Shown: positions 34,219 to 46,472 of the stretch, in pieces
How positions within the stretch are numbered: the first letter of the stretch is position 1
How the letters are laid out: each line of letters begins with the position of its first letter
Source of the DNA: Batkoa obscura
Lineage: Eukaryota; Entomophthoromycota; Entomophthoromycetes; Entomophthorales; Batkoaceae
Reading direction: 5' to 3'
Length of the DNA: 64,000 nt
Assembly: GCA_030770535.1 (NCBI GenBank)
Contig: JASVEC010000035.1
Location: 248,001-312,000, forward strand
Position numbers and translations under genes: made by a program
The notes under the pieces: model-generated
What the model saw: only the letters and a program-made list of their open reading frames with translations
The model's database searches: none
Told to the model about the DNA's origin: nothing

Positions 34219-34694
34219 GAACGTTTTTTGTTCAGATATTCATTGGTAATTTTTAAGTTTTATGCCTAAAAAGAGCAAGTTGTTAAAGTAAAGAGCATTT
34301 CCAAATTGATGCAAAAAGCAATTTGAGATAAAAATAACTTGTTTTAAATAATATTAATAATATTAAATAAAAACAGTATTTATCAAATTTTATCAATAGG
34401 AGTTTTATTAATATTCTGTTTAAACAATTCTTTGAAAAAACATTGGTATAGCTCTTAATTTACATTAAAATTATGGGTAAACCTTATAGTCTATAGTTTA
34501 AATAAGAATCTTTAATTTGCTTAAAAATTTGAGGTTTGTAATAGAACTAAATTACTATCTATTTTTAGCAATAAATGTAAGAGATATTTAGTTTTCTAAT
34601 ATGTCACCAGGGGGTGATTGATTGAGATATTTTTGCTTATGAATAAGTAATTATTAATTGGATTAAGGATATGTCATACTGTTTCAAATAAAAG

Positions 34695-34702
34695 TATAAA
34701 TA
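34695..34702 (+). promoter_or_regulatory. TATA box of the aldehyde dehydrogenase gene
   Basis: TATAAATA, 34 bases before the ATG at 34736. Confidence 0.5.
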
Positions 34703-34735
34703 AGTGACTGTGATAAAAGAGTCCTTTTTAAATAA

Positions 34736-36428
34736 ATGGGAAGTCATAACGAAACAGATATTAAAGGCTTAGAAAAGCTAGGTTTGGAGAAAGAGATAGT
34801 AGTACATCACTTCATTGACAATGAATTTGTAATCGGAGATGAAGGAGGGATGCTTGACATAATAAATCCAGGAAACAAATTGGTAATTTTTTCAAAAAGT
34901 TAATAAAAGAAAACTAAAGTTAAATAGAGCTTGGGAAGTATAAGCCGAGGAGGCGAAAAGGAGATTGAATTAGCAGTTAAAAGTAGCAAAAAAGCATTAG
35001 CTGGGTGGGGCAATACAGATCGAAATGTGCGAAGTAACTATATGCGAAGGATAGCTGATTTGATTGAAAGTGAAAAATGGTTTGAAAAATTAGTGATAGC
35101 TGAGTCCTTGAATAGTGGGAAAACGTATTCTTTTTGTAAAAAAGTGGATATTCCCAGAGCAGTTCATAATTTCCGGTACTATGCAGATTTATTAACTTCT
35201 TGGAATCCAGACCAAATAGTACAAAACCATGGTAGTAAAGCTGCTCTTCATTATAGTATACGTAAACCTGCTGGTATTGCTGGTTTGATTTCTCCATGGA
35301 ATTTGTAATACATATTTATATTTATTAGCTTTTATTAATTATGGTTTTAAGGCCACTTTATCTTCTAACCTGGAAGATAGCACCCTGTATTGCCGCTGGT
35401 TCCGTATGTATTTGTAAGCCAAGTGAAATCACATCCTTAACGGCTTATTGTAAAAATAATGTTAAACAGTTTATTAGTTTATATTTACATCTTTCATAGA
35501 TTTATGTCAAATCATAAAGGAGGCTGGGTTACCAAAAGGTGTAGTTAATATAGTGTTTGGATTAGGTAAAAATTTTGTAATAATAGAACAATAAAATTAA
35601 GAGAAAATAGGTTCAGAAGCAGGTGATGCATTAATAAAGCATCCATCAGTTCGATTAATCTCATTTACTGGAGGCACTGAAACCGGGAAAAAGGTAGCAA
35701 TCGGGTGTGCACCATTGTTTAAAAAAGTATCTTTGGAGCTTGGTGGAAAAAATCCAAGTATCATATTAAAACATTGCGATTTGAACTTAGCTATTGAAAC
35801 TAGTGCTGCCGCTGCGTTTTCGAATCAAGGTCAAATTTGTTTATGTATGTCCAGAGTTTACGTTGAAGCTTCTATCTATGAGCAATTTGTCACTGGTTTA
35901 GTGGAATATACTAAAAAAAACTACAAAGTGAATATACCATGGGATAGTGATACAGTAGTTGGAGCAATGAGCAGTAAACAACATTTTGACAAGGTATTAA
36001 GTTATATTAGCTTGGCCAAACAAGAAGGTGGAAAAATAGTTTGCGGAGGTAATTCTGTAGATGAATTAAATGGTTATTATATTGAACCAACGATCATTAC
36101 TGATTTAAGTCCCAATTCAAGAGTCGTCAAAGAAGAAATTTTTGGCCCAGTTGTTGCCATTATACCTTATAATGACGTTAATGAAGCTATCCAAATGGCT
36201 AATGATACTAACTATGGTTTAGCAGCCTGTGTATTTGGAAATGATATTAGACTTACTAGAAAAGTAGCACAATCTATTGAAGCTGGGTTGGTATGGGTTA
36301 ATTGTTGGCTAGTAAGAGATACATTTACTCCTTTTGGAGGATATAAAGATTCTGGAATAGGAAGAGAAGGAGGCTTTTTATCTTTAGATTTCTTTTCAGA
36401 AATTACCACAATCACACTGGCAGATTAA
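34736..36428 (+). CDS. Aldehyde dehydrogenase, ALDH8A1-like (2-aminomuconate semialdehyde type)
   Basis: Five exons (34736-34882, 34928-35304, 35352-35449, 35500-35565, 35611-36428) give 501 residues, the standard ALDH length. The fold's landmarks are in order: PWNLP, the cofactor-binding KPSEIT, the FTGGTETG Rossmann turn, general base E272 (LELGGK), catalytic C306 in FSNQGQICLC, EEIFGPV, and the ending PFGGYKDSGIGREGG. NQGQICLCMSRVYV and SGLVWVNCWLVRD closely follow animal ALDH8A1 and bacterial 2-hydroxymuconic-semialdehyde dehydrogenases rather than general ALDH2-type enzymes. That subfamily oxidises 2-aminomuconate semialdehyde in tryptophan/kynurenine breakdown. Subfamily assignment is from motif memory, not a search. 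No signal or mitochondrial peptide is evident, so it is probably cytosolic. It stands alone at the edge of the decayed region. Confidence 0.9.
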
Positions 36429-36891
36429 GATAAGGATTAATTTGTCCATTCACATTAAGCTTTTTGATTTAAATAAATATTTCCAAAACGCCTCAAATGA
36501 TATTATATAAGTGTTTATAATTTAACTTTATAAAACAATGATGCTTTAGAAAGTAATAGCTTTAATATACACGTTTATGTTAAATAAACAAAGAATAACT
36601 TCAGAATGTAAAGTTTAGTTTATTGTAATAATCTAAATTTGATAATATAAAGTAACCTAAAAAAGTCAATAAACAAAACAATTATAAATCGAATTGAGAA
36701 ACTGATCAAATAAAGTATGAAATTTGAAATTTGAAATATATAAACCCTTAGTATAGCTACTTTTTGAAATAAACCTTATTATTTTATACACTTTATAGTT
36801 CATAAAATTTACCAAAACTAAACTAAATTATAATAAAATATAAAACTTTAAATAATATTCAACCAATATTCGCCTTATTTATCAAATAAGC
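36429..36891. other. Convergent intergenic region, nothing recognised
   Basis: AT-rich 3' flanks of the dehydrogenase and the transporter gene. Confidence 0.5.
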
Positions 36892-38390
36892 TTAACTATT
36901 ATTAGTAAGAAAAGCTTCAGAGAAATAACAATTGAGAAAAGCAACTCCAGCAAAGATAATAAAGGAGGGATTTAGAATGTTAAAATAGGAAATTCCCATC
37001 TTACTAAAGGTAAAAAATAGAGAAAGTGGCGTCAAGGATGCTTGGATTACATTTATAATTTCAAACGCACTAAGTGCTAAACCAAAGATAGTAAATGATC
37101 CTACATTTACATCTTTCACTTTAGATAATAGTAGAATTATTGCTATATTACTATATGAAGAGCATACAATCAATGGTACACCGCCTAAACCGACTAATAA
37201 GTTTAAGACTGAAGTAGGGAGGACTGGTTGTAAAAAATTAACTAAGATCAAATAAACAAACTCAATACTAGCTATTTTGTATGTTATATTATATATATAA
37301 CTAGGGTTAAATCTATTCATGATGGTAGGCAAAAGTAAAATAGAAAGTTTTTAAAGAATTAAATAGCGTAGGCAATAATTCTCTAAAGCCTAAGCCTAAG
37401 CCACCTCGTTCGATTCCAGTAGTATACCAATTTATCAAGCTATCTGATGCATTTTTGATTAGGAATTGATTCAACGTAAAAGAAACGATTAAAAACATGC
37501 TTTGTTTACTGGGTAATTTAGCCATAAAACGAGGATATAAAGTATTCTGAGATGAGTTAATAGAATCATAATTTGTACAATCCATCTCATTAATTAAAGT
37601 TTGAGTTTCATCATTTTCAGTTGGAAGCGAGGTATTATATAATTTATCATCAGAAGGTAATAATATAGAATGAGAGTAGTAAGCAATTATCGTAAATATA
37701 ATAGCGCCACCTAAAGCAGATAACAATTGAGGATATTGAAGGAATAGTAATTTTGGCATAAACCAATTTGGAATTTGATTTTTAAGTAGTTCAAAGGAAT
37801 TAATTATAGGATCTGATATAAATGAAAAATAGATATCAAAAAATAGTAATGTATACGCAAAACCTATAAACAGTAAATATAGTATAATTTGTATAACAAA
37901 ATACAATTACTTCGATATTTTGATTCATAAATAGTCGATATAAGTCCATAAGCAATAGCATCTAATCCATTAAACAAACCTAAGCCAAGTAAAGTTACGT
38001 GAAGAGAGGGAAAGTTTGATACTAAGGATAAAATTATTATTAAGATTGATGATCCATAAAGTGATATGGGTAAAGTTTTTTTAACTCCATATTTATCAGT
38101 TAAATAACTAAAAATTAATATAGCTACTGGAACACTATAAGTAAAGTAACTGAAGTTAGATATAATATAATGATATCTTTCACTCCAATTATGTGGAAAA
38201 CTGCCTAACTCTACTAAAACCTAATATATTAATTGATTTGTAGAAATTGAATTAATGTCAAGCTTACCCCTCGATAAATGTGCAAAATGTGTACTTTTAT
38301 TATTTTAGTAAACCCAGATAACAGAAGCACTTTTAAGTAATTCAAATCTGGAAAAGAAGTCAAACCTAGTCATGATTTCATTAATATTCA
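36892..38390 (-). pseudogene. Multi-pass transporter (MFS-like), reading frame disturbed
   Basis: Three minus-strand blocks look like one gene for a protein with about ten hydrophobic segments. Exon 37911-38220 includes SYLTDKYGVKKTLPI, resembling the MFS loop motif (D-x-x-G-x-K). It splices cleanly (GTAATT...TATAG) to the next block starting at 37863, which continues to about 37313. The third block, 36892-37332, continues the hydrophobic pattern in a different frame, and no ordinary 45-60-base intron bridges the change near 37340-37365. At the 5' end the frame starting at about 38376-38394 (MTRFDFFSRF...) likewise does not join the HILHIYRG frame in phase. A central hydrophilic loop (about 37520-37650) fits an MFS layout. 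It may be a recent pseudogene, contain sequence errors, or use an unusual intron. Transport substrate unknown. Confidence 0.5.
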
Positions 38391-38849
38391 TATATACTAC
38401 AATTTAAATATTTGTTACTAGTTGATACTGAGCTCATTTTTTAAGAAAAATTAAATTTTCGAATATTTAAAAATTAAGCCTATAATTGTTATTGTATATT
38501 AGTATATTGAATCACCAGTTTAAATGTTAGAACTTAGTAAATACTTATTCCCACCTTCCACTTTGCTACGTCACCCCATTTGTTGTCATGCGTTTTGAAT
38601 CAAATTTGCAGCTGACAATTTTTCCCTTTAATCCTGTTTCTAGATAAATTGATTTCTTTTACATCATTGAATTAATTGAGTCTCATGTTTGTATAGGACT
38701 TTATTTTTTAATAACGATATTCATAATTTATCACCCTTGCACTCCTTCTTCTCACCCCATGACTTTCATCTATTTTTATCTTTACTTAATAAATTATTTG
38801 CGAGGTTTACTCTCTTTTAAGACTATATAAGCTATAAATCAAATTTATA

Positions 38850-38956
38850 ACATGGGAGTGTTTTTTTTGACTTCATTATTTTTTCCACTTTTTAAGCGCT
38901 ATTTAAGCGGAAAAGTTGTTAGTAAAATTCTTAAACACAAAAATATATCCCCATAT
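38850..38956 (-). mobile_element. TGGGGATGT-TIR MITE, minus orientation
   Basis: Left ACATGGGAGTGT, right ATATCCCCATATA. Full length. Confidence 0.88.
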
Positions 38957-39069
38957 ATTTATTATAAACCTATATATTTTTAAATAAATAACTAGACTAT
39001 TATTTTCTTCAAAACTGAATCTAGTAATTTTTTAAACGAAATGAATTTTAAGGCGATTGAAATACAACG

Positions 39070-39170
39070 TATGGGGATATATTTTTATGTTTAAGAATTT
39101 TACTACAATCTTTCCACTCAAATAGCACTTGAAAAATGGAAAAAGTAATGAAAACAAAACAGCCCCATAT
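39070..39170 (+). mobile_element. TGGGGATGT-TIR MITE, first of a three-element chain
   Basis: Left TATGGGGATAT, right CAGCCCCATA. Its terminal TA is also the left TA of the next copy. Confidence 0.88.
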
Positions 39171-39269
39171 GGGAATGTATTTTTGTGCTTAAGAATTTTA
39201 CTAATAATTTTTCTACTCAAATAGTGCTTAAAAAAATCGAAAAAGTGAAGTCAAAAAAAACATTCCCAC
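39169..39269 (+). mobile_element. TGGGGATGT-TIR MITE, second of the chain
   Basis: Left TATGGGAATGT, right ACATTCCCA. Shares its left TA with the preceding copy and abuts a reversed fragment on its right. Confidence 0.85.
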
Positions 39270-39342
39270 TTTTTCAATTCTTAAGCGCTACTACTAGAGT
39301 GGAAAAATTATAAAATTTTTAAACAAAAATACATCTCCAAAT
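39268..39342 (-). mobile_element. Truncated TGGGGATGT-TIR MITE, third of the chain
   Basis: Minus orientation. It starts inside the element (CTTTTTCAATTCTTAAGCGC) and ends ACATCTCCAAATA. The left terminus is missing. Confidence 0.75.
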
Positions 39343-39923
39343 AAAAATTTATTAAATCCATGAGGGAAGTTTATGAATTTTATCCATTCAAGAGGTTATA
39401 GGATGCTTATCCAGGAGTTCTTTACATATGTATTTTTATTTACTCTACTTATAATACACATAAAGTTTTAATATTAGTCTAATCATTCATCCCCAAGATA
39501 CAATCAATAGAAATAGCCATCATTAACAAAAAAATTTAATGAAATTTTAGCTCCTGATAAAAAATAATATCTCATGAAAGTGCACACTTAAATTATGGCT
39601 ATATCTTAGAGATAAGTAATTAAATTAATACAAAACTTTGTGTATTGTAAGTAGAATGCATAAAAAATATACATGTGAAGAACTCTCATATAGATCGTTT
39701 GTAACTCTTTCATTCTACGAGCATTATGACCTCTCTCGTATCATTAAAATGATTTCTATTTTGAATACTTTAAATATTATAATCTAAAACTTATCATAAA
39801 TTACGATTTAGGCTAAATGCTATTAAGTAACATAAAAAGTATTTTAGTTTTCTATCATACTGATGGTATAAAAAATCCAAAGGTTATGTTATGAAAATAA
39901 GCTGTAAATTTATTTATCAAAAA

Positions 39924-40029
39924 TACAGGGAGATGTTTTTTTTGATTTCATTACTTCCTCCATCTTTTGGGCATTATTTGAGCGAAAAGATTGTTAGTAA
40001 ATTCCTAAACAAAAGACATATCCCCATAT
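39924..40029 (-). mobile_element. TGGGGATGT-TIR MITE, minus orientation
   Basis: Left TACAGGGAGATGT, right ATATCCCCATATA. Full length. Confidence 0.85.
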
Positions 40030-40075
40030 AATAATTATGAAAACTAAAAACATTATCAAAGTATTAAAATAAATA

Positions 40076-40178
40076 TATGGGGATGTCTTTTTTTTGTTTA
40101 AGAATTTTACTAACAGTTTTCCCACTCAAATAGTGCTTAAAAAAGGAAAAAATAATGAAACCAAAAAAAAAGCCCCAT
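40076..40178 (+). mobile_element. TGGGGATGT-TIR MITE, plus orientation
   Basis: Perfect left end TATGGGGATGT, right end AAGCCCCATG. Confidence 0.88.
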
Positions 40179-40359
40179 GTTTTTATTTCAATAGCTATCA
40201 AAGTTCGATTTTAAGCCAGCTTTTAACCTTTCATAAAAACCAGATTATTTCCAAAAAGTTCGATTTTAAGCTAAAGCTTAAAAAAAACCCAATTTTTAAT
40301 AAAATTCAACCTAATATTGAAAAACAAAGAATTAAAGTATTAAAATTTAAATAAGAGTA

Positions 40360-40465
40360 TATGGGGATGTATTTTTATGTTTAAGAATTTTATTAGCAAT
40401 CTTTCCGCTCAAGTAGCGCTTAAAAGATGGAAAAAATAATGAAGCTAAAAAAAACATCCCCATAT
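40360..40465 (+). mobile_element. TGGGGATGT-TIR MITE, near-consensus copy
   Basis: TATGGGGATGT and ACATCCCCATA are both intact, with TA on each side. One of the best-preserved copies. Confidence 0.95.
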
Positions 40466-40496
40466 AGTAAATCTTTTTTTACTTTTCTACATAGTA

Positions 40497-40602
40497 TATG
40501 GGGATGTATTTTTGTGTTTAAGAATTTTACCAACAAGTTTTCCACTCAAATAGCGCTTAAAAGATGGAAAAAATAATGAAGCCAAAAAAAACACTCCCAT
40601 AT
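40497..40602 (+). mobile_element. TGGGGATGT-TIR MITE, near-consensus copy
   Basis: Left TATGGGGATGT perfect, right ACACTCCCATA with two changes. It lies 31 bases after the previous copy in the same orientation. Confidence 0.93.
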
Positions 40603-41861
40603 CAAACTTTAAAGTAGTTACTATATAAACAATTTATTATGAAATCAATGCTACTTGTAAATAAGCTTGGATGCTTATTATTTATTTAATGGTTGAAATT
40701 GTAGTTAACTTTACGAAACTTGGAAATAAAATAATTAAAAAGTGATATATTTTTTAAAAGCTTAAATGTTTATATCTTAATATATCATTACTTTTAACTC
40801 TTTATCATAATAAAAGATATTAAAAATTATCATACTCTTTATAAGTTTTATTCTTTTACTTTCAACTTACTAAAGCTTGTATATGAGTAAGTTTGGAAAC
40901 CCAATTAAATTTCCAATTTGATTTTAGCAAAAAAGTAAATATTTTGGTAGCATTTGGTCCTTAGTTGGAATTTTCTTTAAAAATCAAATTGAATAAAATT
41001 TAAACCAAGCTTTTAAATTAACCCATTTCTCTGAAATTATAGAGTAGTCCCATATCTTTTTGGTCTTTTTACTAGGAATTTTAGTTATTGAGTGGACACA
41101 TTATATTTTGATGCGGTTTATATTTTTACTGTTTTAGATTTGCCCAAAATCCTGACTGATAATATGAAATAAATTTTATTGAGATAAACTATAAGAATTT
41201 AATAAATTTAAAATAAACCAACCATACCACTTATGGCTAAATAAAAGTACAAAAGCCTCTCTAGATGTAAAAATCTTACCTTTACTGAGCCCTAGTACTT
41301 CTACTTCATACTATATACCTTCCCATCAAATAAACCCTATCACCTAATCTTTATCTTACACTCCATAGGTGATTTCAGTTCTATTTTTACGAAACTTTTT
41401 GTCTTACTCTTTACGAACCATTTATGCTTTGTGTTTGTACTTTGTTGAATTACAATGCAAAGCAGTTACCTTTTTAATGATCAAATAAAAATTAAATTAA
41501 TATATTTTGACCATATCAGCTAGATTTTTTAATTTACCTATATTTAGTTTTTTATATTATCCCAAAAGTATAATGAAGTGGTTCAAAGAAGTAGATTTGA
41601 CCCTGTATAATAAAACATTTTCAAACTTATAAGCCATGATACGATAACAACAATCTAAACTAAAGTTTAATTCTTTTATTCCCAAAGCGATAAAAAGATG
41701 ATTAATAAACATAAATCGATTCAAAGCCATAATTTATCATAAATCTTTTGCTATAAACTATACATACAATTACTCTGTCACAGTAATTATACCTCAAATA
41801 TACACCAATTCAAATTATAACTTATAAATTATTATTAAATTAATTATTATAAAAAATGGTT

Positions 41862-44162
41862 TCAATTAGAACTCGACATATCCAACCCTTTCTTATGCTT
41901 AATTCTCCCATCTAATCCAAGTCGAAGTGAAAAGAAGGGGTGTTCCAAAGCTTGAGCTGCCGTTATCCTATCCTCTGGTTCATATGTCAATAATTTGGTT
42001 ATCAAATCTGTCAACGCATCTCCCAATAGTCCCTTTCTGTTGACAATTTTCTAAAATGAAGCTATTATTTTATTGCTTTATGCTATTTTATATTGATCTT
42101 ACCGCTACAGTTTTAACTCCATTCACGTTTTTAAGGCTTTGTTTAGTGGTCTCATCATTTGGATAGTTAAGTTCAGCAGATGATTTAAAATAGGCCTTCC
42201 CTGTTTTACTACTAAAAAGTTAAGTATTTACTCATTATTGTCCTTATCGTTTTATTTGTTACCTTGCTCTCTCATACATTACTTTAGGTAATGGTCCTAA
42301 AGCACGTGCCATCATTGCTAAATGTTCTAGATTTTCATGTGTTTGAAACATGGCATCCCCCGTTATTAATTCAATTAAAATACAACCAACAGACCAAAGG
42401 TCACAAGGATAAGACCATCCCATACCTAATATTATTTCTGGTGCACGGTAATGCCTTGTCGATACAATAGAAGAATGAAATTCATCTTCAAAGGTAGCAG
42501 ATCCAAAATCAATCAATTTGATCTCAGTACTTTTTAATATGTGTTTCACTTTAGAACCTTTTCTCTATAAAATAATAAGTTAAATATTATTATTACTATG
42601 CTTTTAATTTATAAACTTACCTTTACTTCATCGTAGCTTCCATTTAGCAATAAAATATTTTCAGGTTTTAAATCAGTGTGAACTAAACCCAAATTATGAA
42701 CAACTAAATATGATAATTAATATAAACCCTATATAAAACAACAAGCAGTCTTACAAGAAATTGAGTTCAACAATTGACGAGCAAAATGTTGAACATGTGG
42801 GAAAGGAAAGCCTTGAAACTGATTGGATTTTAAAAAATCAAATAATGAAGGTCCCATAAGATCGAATGACATACACATATGATTGTTAAATTCAAAGTCA
42901 TTTTCCATATGAATACATTTGTTCAAATTTAATGGGTCATGTTTCTTCAGCGTAGATAATACGCGCATTTCAATCTTAGCTGCTTCCCTATATTTAGGTA
43001 TGGCTCTAATTACTTTTACTGCTACATATCTCAATGCTCGTTTATCCCAGCATTTGGCTACGCGTCCAAATGTACCCTGTCCTAACAAACTTTCAACTTT
43101 GTCTAAAAATGTTATATTAGCTTATAAATCATATATGACTAAATTATGTTTACATCTTTCTGTAATATAAAGGTCTGGCTGAATAACTAAATGACCATCT
43201 TTATCATCATAAGCAATCACTTCATTATCGATAGGGAAGCTATCAGCTAAATTAGGTAAACTATAAGTACTATCATCAACAGGATGGATAGGTGGAATCA
43301 TTAATCCTTTTAATGCATTATGATTTAAAGTATTTGGATGTGTTAACTGGGCATAACCGCTAAGCGGAGATTGGTTTGGTACTTGAATACCATTATCAAA
43401 TGGTGTTATAGATAGATGAGACTGATAAGGGTAATGATTCGTATTACAATAACTTGGGATTTGTAAGTTACCTTGATAATTGTAATTTGACTCTGGTTGC
43501 GTATAGCTTATCGTATTTGTAAATTTCGGTGGTTGATACAACTCTCTCTCAAGTCTTGGTGCAAATGTTGGTGGTTGATAATAGTTCGATGTACTTTGAA
43601 TAGGTCCACTTTGATAAGCAGAATAACGTTGTGTTCCATTAGTTCTATCTTTCATTTCATACATTGAACTATTTATTGTGATCGGTGGAAGTTGATTTAG
43701 TGAATGATGGGTATTAACACTAGTACCATATTCCAACTTGGGTGCCTTTGATTGTAAATTATAATTTTCATTAGTTTTATAAGACGCTTGAGGGGCATTA
43801 TCAGGGAGGTTAAGTTGATGAATTCCAGTTAATCTATGGGCTTTCTCTTTTAGAGTATTTTGATTAAATTGATCTACTTGTGGACTATTTTGATTTAAAA
43901 TATGCGATAGACTAGTATGGTTTTCTGTTGGGTTCAATGGAATTGGATAATATTTTGGTGGACTACCAAGTGAACGTTTAAACGTATTTTCCCTAGCATA
44001 TGGAAGGATGTTATTCTTTATATTATTATATGTATTATTATTTATGTTGTATCCATAATTGGAAGACATCTTCTCAGATAATATATTATTTTGATTAATT
44101 GATTGGTTAATATGCTCGAATCCTTTGTAATGTAATTTGTGGCCTAACTCATCCACTGACAT
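41862..44162 (-). CDS. LAMMER (CLK-type) dual-specificity protein kinase
   Basis: Six minus-strand exons (43154-44162, 42755-43102, 42621-42703, 42263-42564, 42103-42211, 41862-42050) give 679 residues. The first about 335 are Asn/Gln/Pro/Tyr-rich and probably disordered, as in other CLKs. The kinase domain follows: G-x-G-x-F-G loop GQGTFGRV (344-351), Lys366 in VAVKVI, catalytic-loop HTDLKPEN (D463; the Thr after His is typical of LAMMER kinases), IDFGSATF (D499), and [11 protein letters not shown]. The hallmark is present but altered: [11 protein letters not shown] (about 560-570), where the family has EHLAMMERILG. These kinases phosphorylate SR splicing factors and others in the nucleus (yeast Kns1, fission yeast Lkh1). 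Five short introns lie only in the kinase half. Confidence 0.94.
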
Positions 44163-46472
44163 GCTCGAAACTGAAATAATTGAAAAACTGGCAATTAATA
44201 AACAATGACTGTCTTCTATTTATTAATATATTTTAATTTATCTACTAAAATTATTTAAACTATTGATTATTATTTATTAATACTTTCTACCTTTTAGTTT
44301 TAACAATCAACATAACAATTCATTTATGGTTTCAAGCTCCATTTTCTTATATTGATTTTATTAGCAAATAACCTATTTTAATACGTATTTATACAAATCA
44401 TGATTGGTTTACAATAGTAAATTAAATCAGGCTTATAAAAGCCATAACGTTAATTGGCTCAATTAAAATAATGCTTCCTAATCAGGCCATTCTACCAATA
44501 TAGCCTCAACCTAATTATACCCAAAAGCTTTTTAATTTGTTTATGCCCAAAGCTAAGCTAAAAAACAGAACCAATCAAAGGAGCTATAAAGCTATAATCC
44601 AATTATATTTCAAACTGGTTAGCCATGTTATCTATTTATTACTTATTAATAGTTTGAATTGGACTTTATTTAGCTTTTACAAATGATTCTAGACATTATT
44701 CTTCGATTCAAATTTATATAAAATAAAGCATTTCACATAATATAATATATATTACCATTTTTTTTATTTACATATTTATATTAAATAATATATAGCAATT
44801 TTTATTTTGAAAAAAATTATCAATTTTATCAAGCTAAATAATGTTTTAAACCCTTCTTAAAAATTTAAAATTAGATTCAAAAAGTATCCACATTTTTAGA
44901 TTCATTTCTTTGATTAAAAATGGAATTAAAAATAAATTTAATGCTTATTTAAATGGAACACTATTATCTGTATTTATATTATTATTACTTTATTACTATT
45001 TTAAATAAAATATGAGCTGATGATAACTCTCATCGATATTTGATTTCAATTGCTTTTAGTTAGACGTTATAATAGTCAAGTTCTCGTTTTTTATACTAGT
45101 TTTTTTAAGTTTATCAAATGTTCAATGAAAATTCCAATTAGTAATCTGCAAATAATTAGAATTTTTGATCTCTTTTCTTTAACTTTATCCTAATTTAAAT
45201 CATTAAATCTCTTATAGTCAATAATTAATCAGAACAAACAGGATGAGCAAATAAGTTCAGTTGAAGCTATTACAACTCTTTTGTGGCTTTTTTAGTGGTA
45301 GTATTTATAATCGAGTTTTATGCTTAACTTTTTCAAAACCTGGTGTTCATATTTAATCAAAATTAACTTTTTTCTAAATGGGCAACTCATTGAGTCTCAA
45401 AAGAGTTGCAATAACTGTTATATATTGTGTATTTTTTTTATACTGCTGTAGGATAAACAAATTAATTATAGAAAATAATGTGCGTAAAAATAAGTGGAAT
45501 ATTTTCTGTAGCTTAAAATTCTTCATAATTTCTATTCAGAAATAATTCAAACTCCAAGAAATTTTCTATTAAATCAATATAAAATTATTCGCACACTACG
45601 CCCCAATCTATTCACATTAATAGAAAATGAGGTGGAAAGATGAATTCAAATTTATTACTGTCCTATTAAATAACAATATAAGTGGTCGCGAAGCCTTTGT
45701 CCCTTGGCCCTATTTCATATCTTTTGGCTTATTATTTCTTTATTAGCAAACTGCTTGGAAGTGAAAGTTTGTTTAAGAATACAAAAGTCAACGTAAAATA
45801 TTTTTTTAAATTTAATCTTTAAATATCTACAAACAAAAAACCAGTCACAAATGATGGTAGAATTGGACTGTTTGGCGTCTGATTTAAGTGGTGAAAGCTC
45901 AATAAAGTTTTCCAACAAAAATTAAGTGTAAAATAGGATAAATTTTACGCGTAAAACCGTAGGTATAAATTAGGTCAAAGGTAAAACAGTAAGAAATCGT
46001 GGATAAAATTATTTTTACAAAATTCATGGTTTAGACTCAATTGCTTTAAAACTGCAGTTTCAAATTTATCTTTAGGTGTAATTAGCAGTTAAGTAAGACT
46101 ATAAACTTGAATTTCGTATATTAAATCTTTTGAAAGTAAACACTATTTTACTTTAAGATAAAGCTATTGTACTATGAATATAACGTCAATAGTAATAATG
46201 ATCTTATTTTTTATTAATATGACTAAGTTAAACTACTCTTTAACTTTGATTTTAATTTTTTACTTTGATTTGTTACTTTTTTAAATTAATACTCCCATAC
46301 GGCAAGGATCAAAAAAAAATTGAAATTTTTTGCCTAAAATTTAACGTAAATTTATTGGCCCTTAATAATAAATTTAAAGAACCGTTGGAATAACCCACAG
46401 GATAAAATATTAATTTTCAAAAACTACCCAGAATTGATTTCTTTCTACTATTTTTTACTTAAAAAAATAAAT
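44163..46472. other. Gene-free stretch, nothing recognised
   Basis: About 2.3 kb of AT-rich sequence between the divergent kinase and HMG-box genes, without MITE copies or supportable frames. The 67-codon minus frame at 45715-45918 has no motif. Confidence 0.55.

Larger units (their letters stand above)
26191..34735. other. Long gene-poor, decayed region
   Basis: About 8.5 kb without a supportable gene. It contains MITE copies or fragments near 26744, 28992, 29761, 31669, 33167 and 34116, two simple repeats (31475-31499, 32983-33023) and diverged direct duplications (about 27.2-28.45 kb against 32.3-34.1 kb). Two short stretches look like fossil exons. At 28755, after a TTTAG acceptor-like site, the frame reads LIAADVKALFFGEVIDSSIK and stays open about 40 codons. 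At 30588, a 23-codon frame reads MAALIKPYLTATYDDSKVLG. Neither is recognised with confidence. Confidence 0.55.
38391..41861. other. Gene-free stretch with a dense MITE cluster
   Basis: Eight TGGGGATGT-family copies or fragments lie between 38850 and 40602. 40602-41861 shows nothing recognisable. The 86-codon frame at 40094-40354 runs through a MITE and a short duplicated AAGTTCGATTTTAAG block (40201 and 40257) and is not a gene. Confidence 0.6.

Noticed and set aside
40094-40354. 86-codon frame, Lys/Phe-rich
   Set aside because: The first part is translated MITE sequence and the rest is a short AT-rich duplication.
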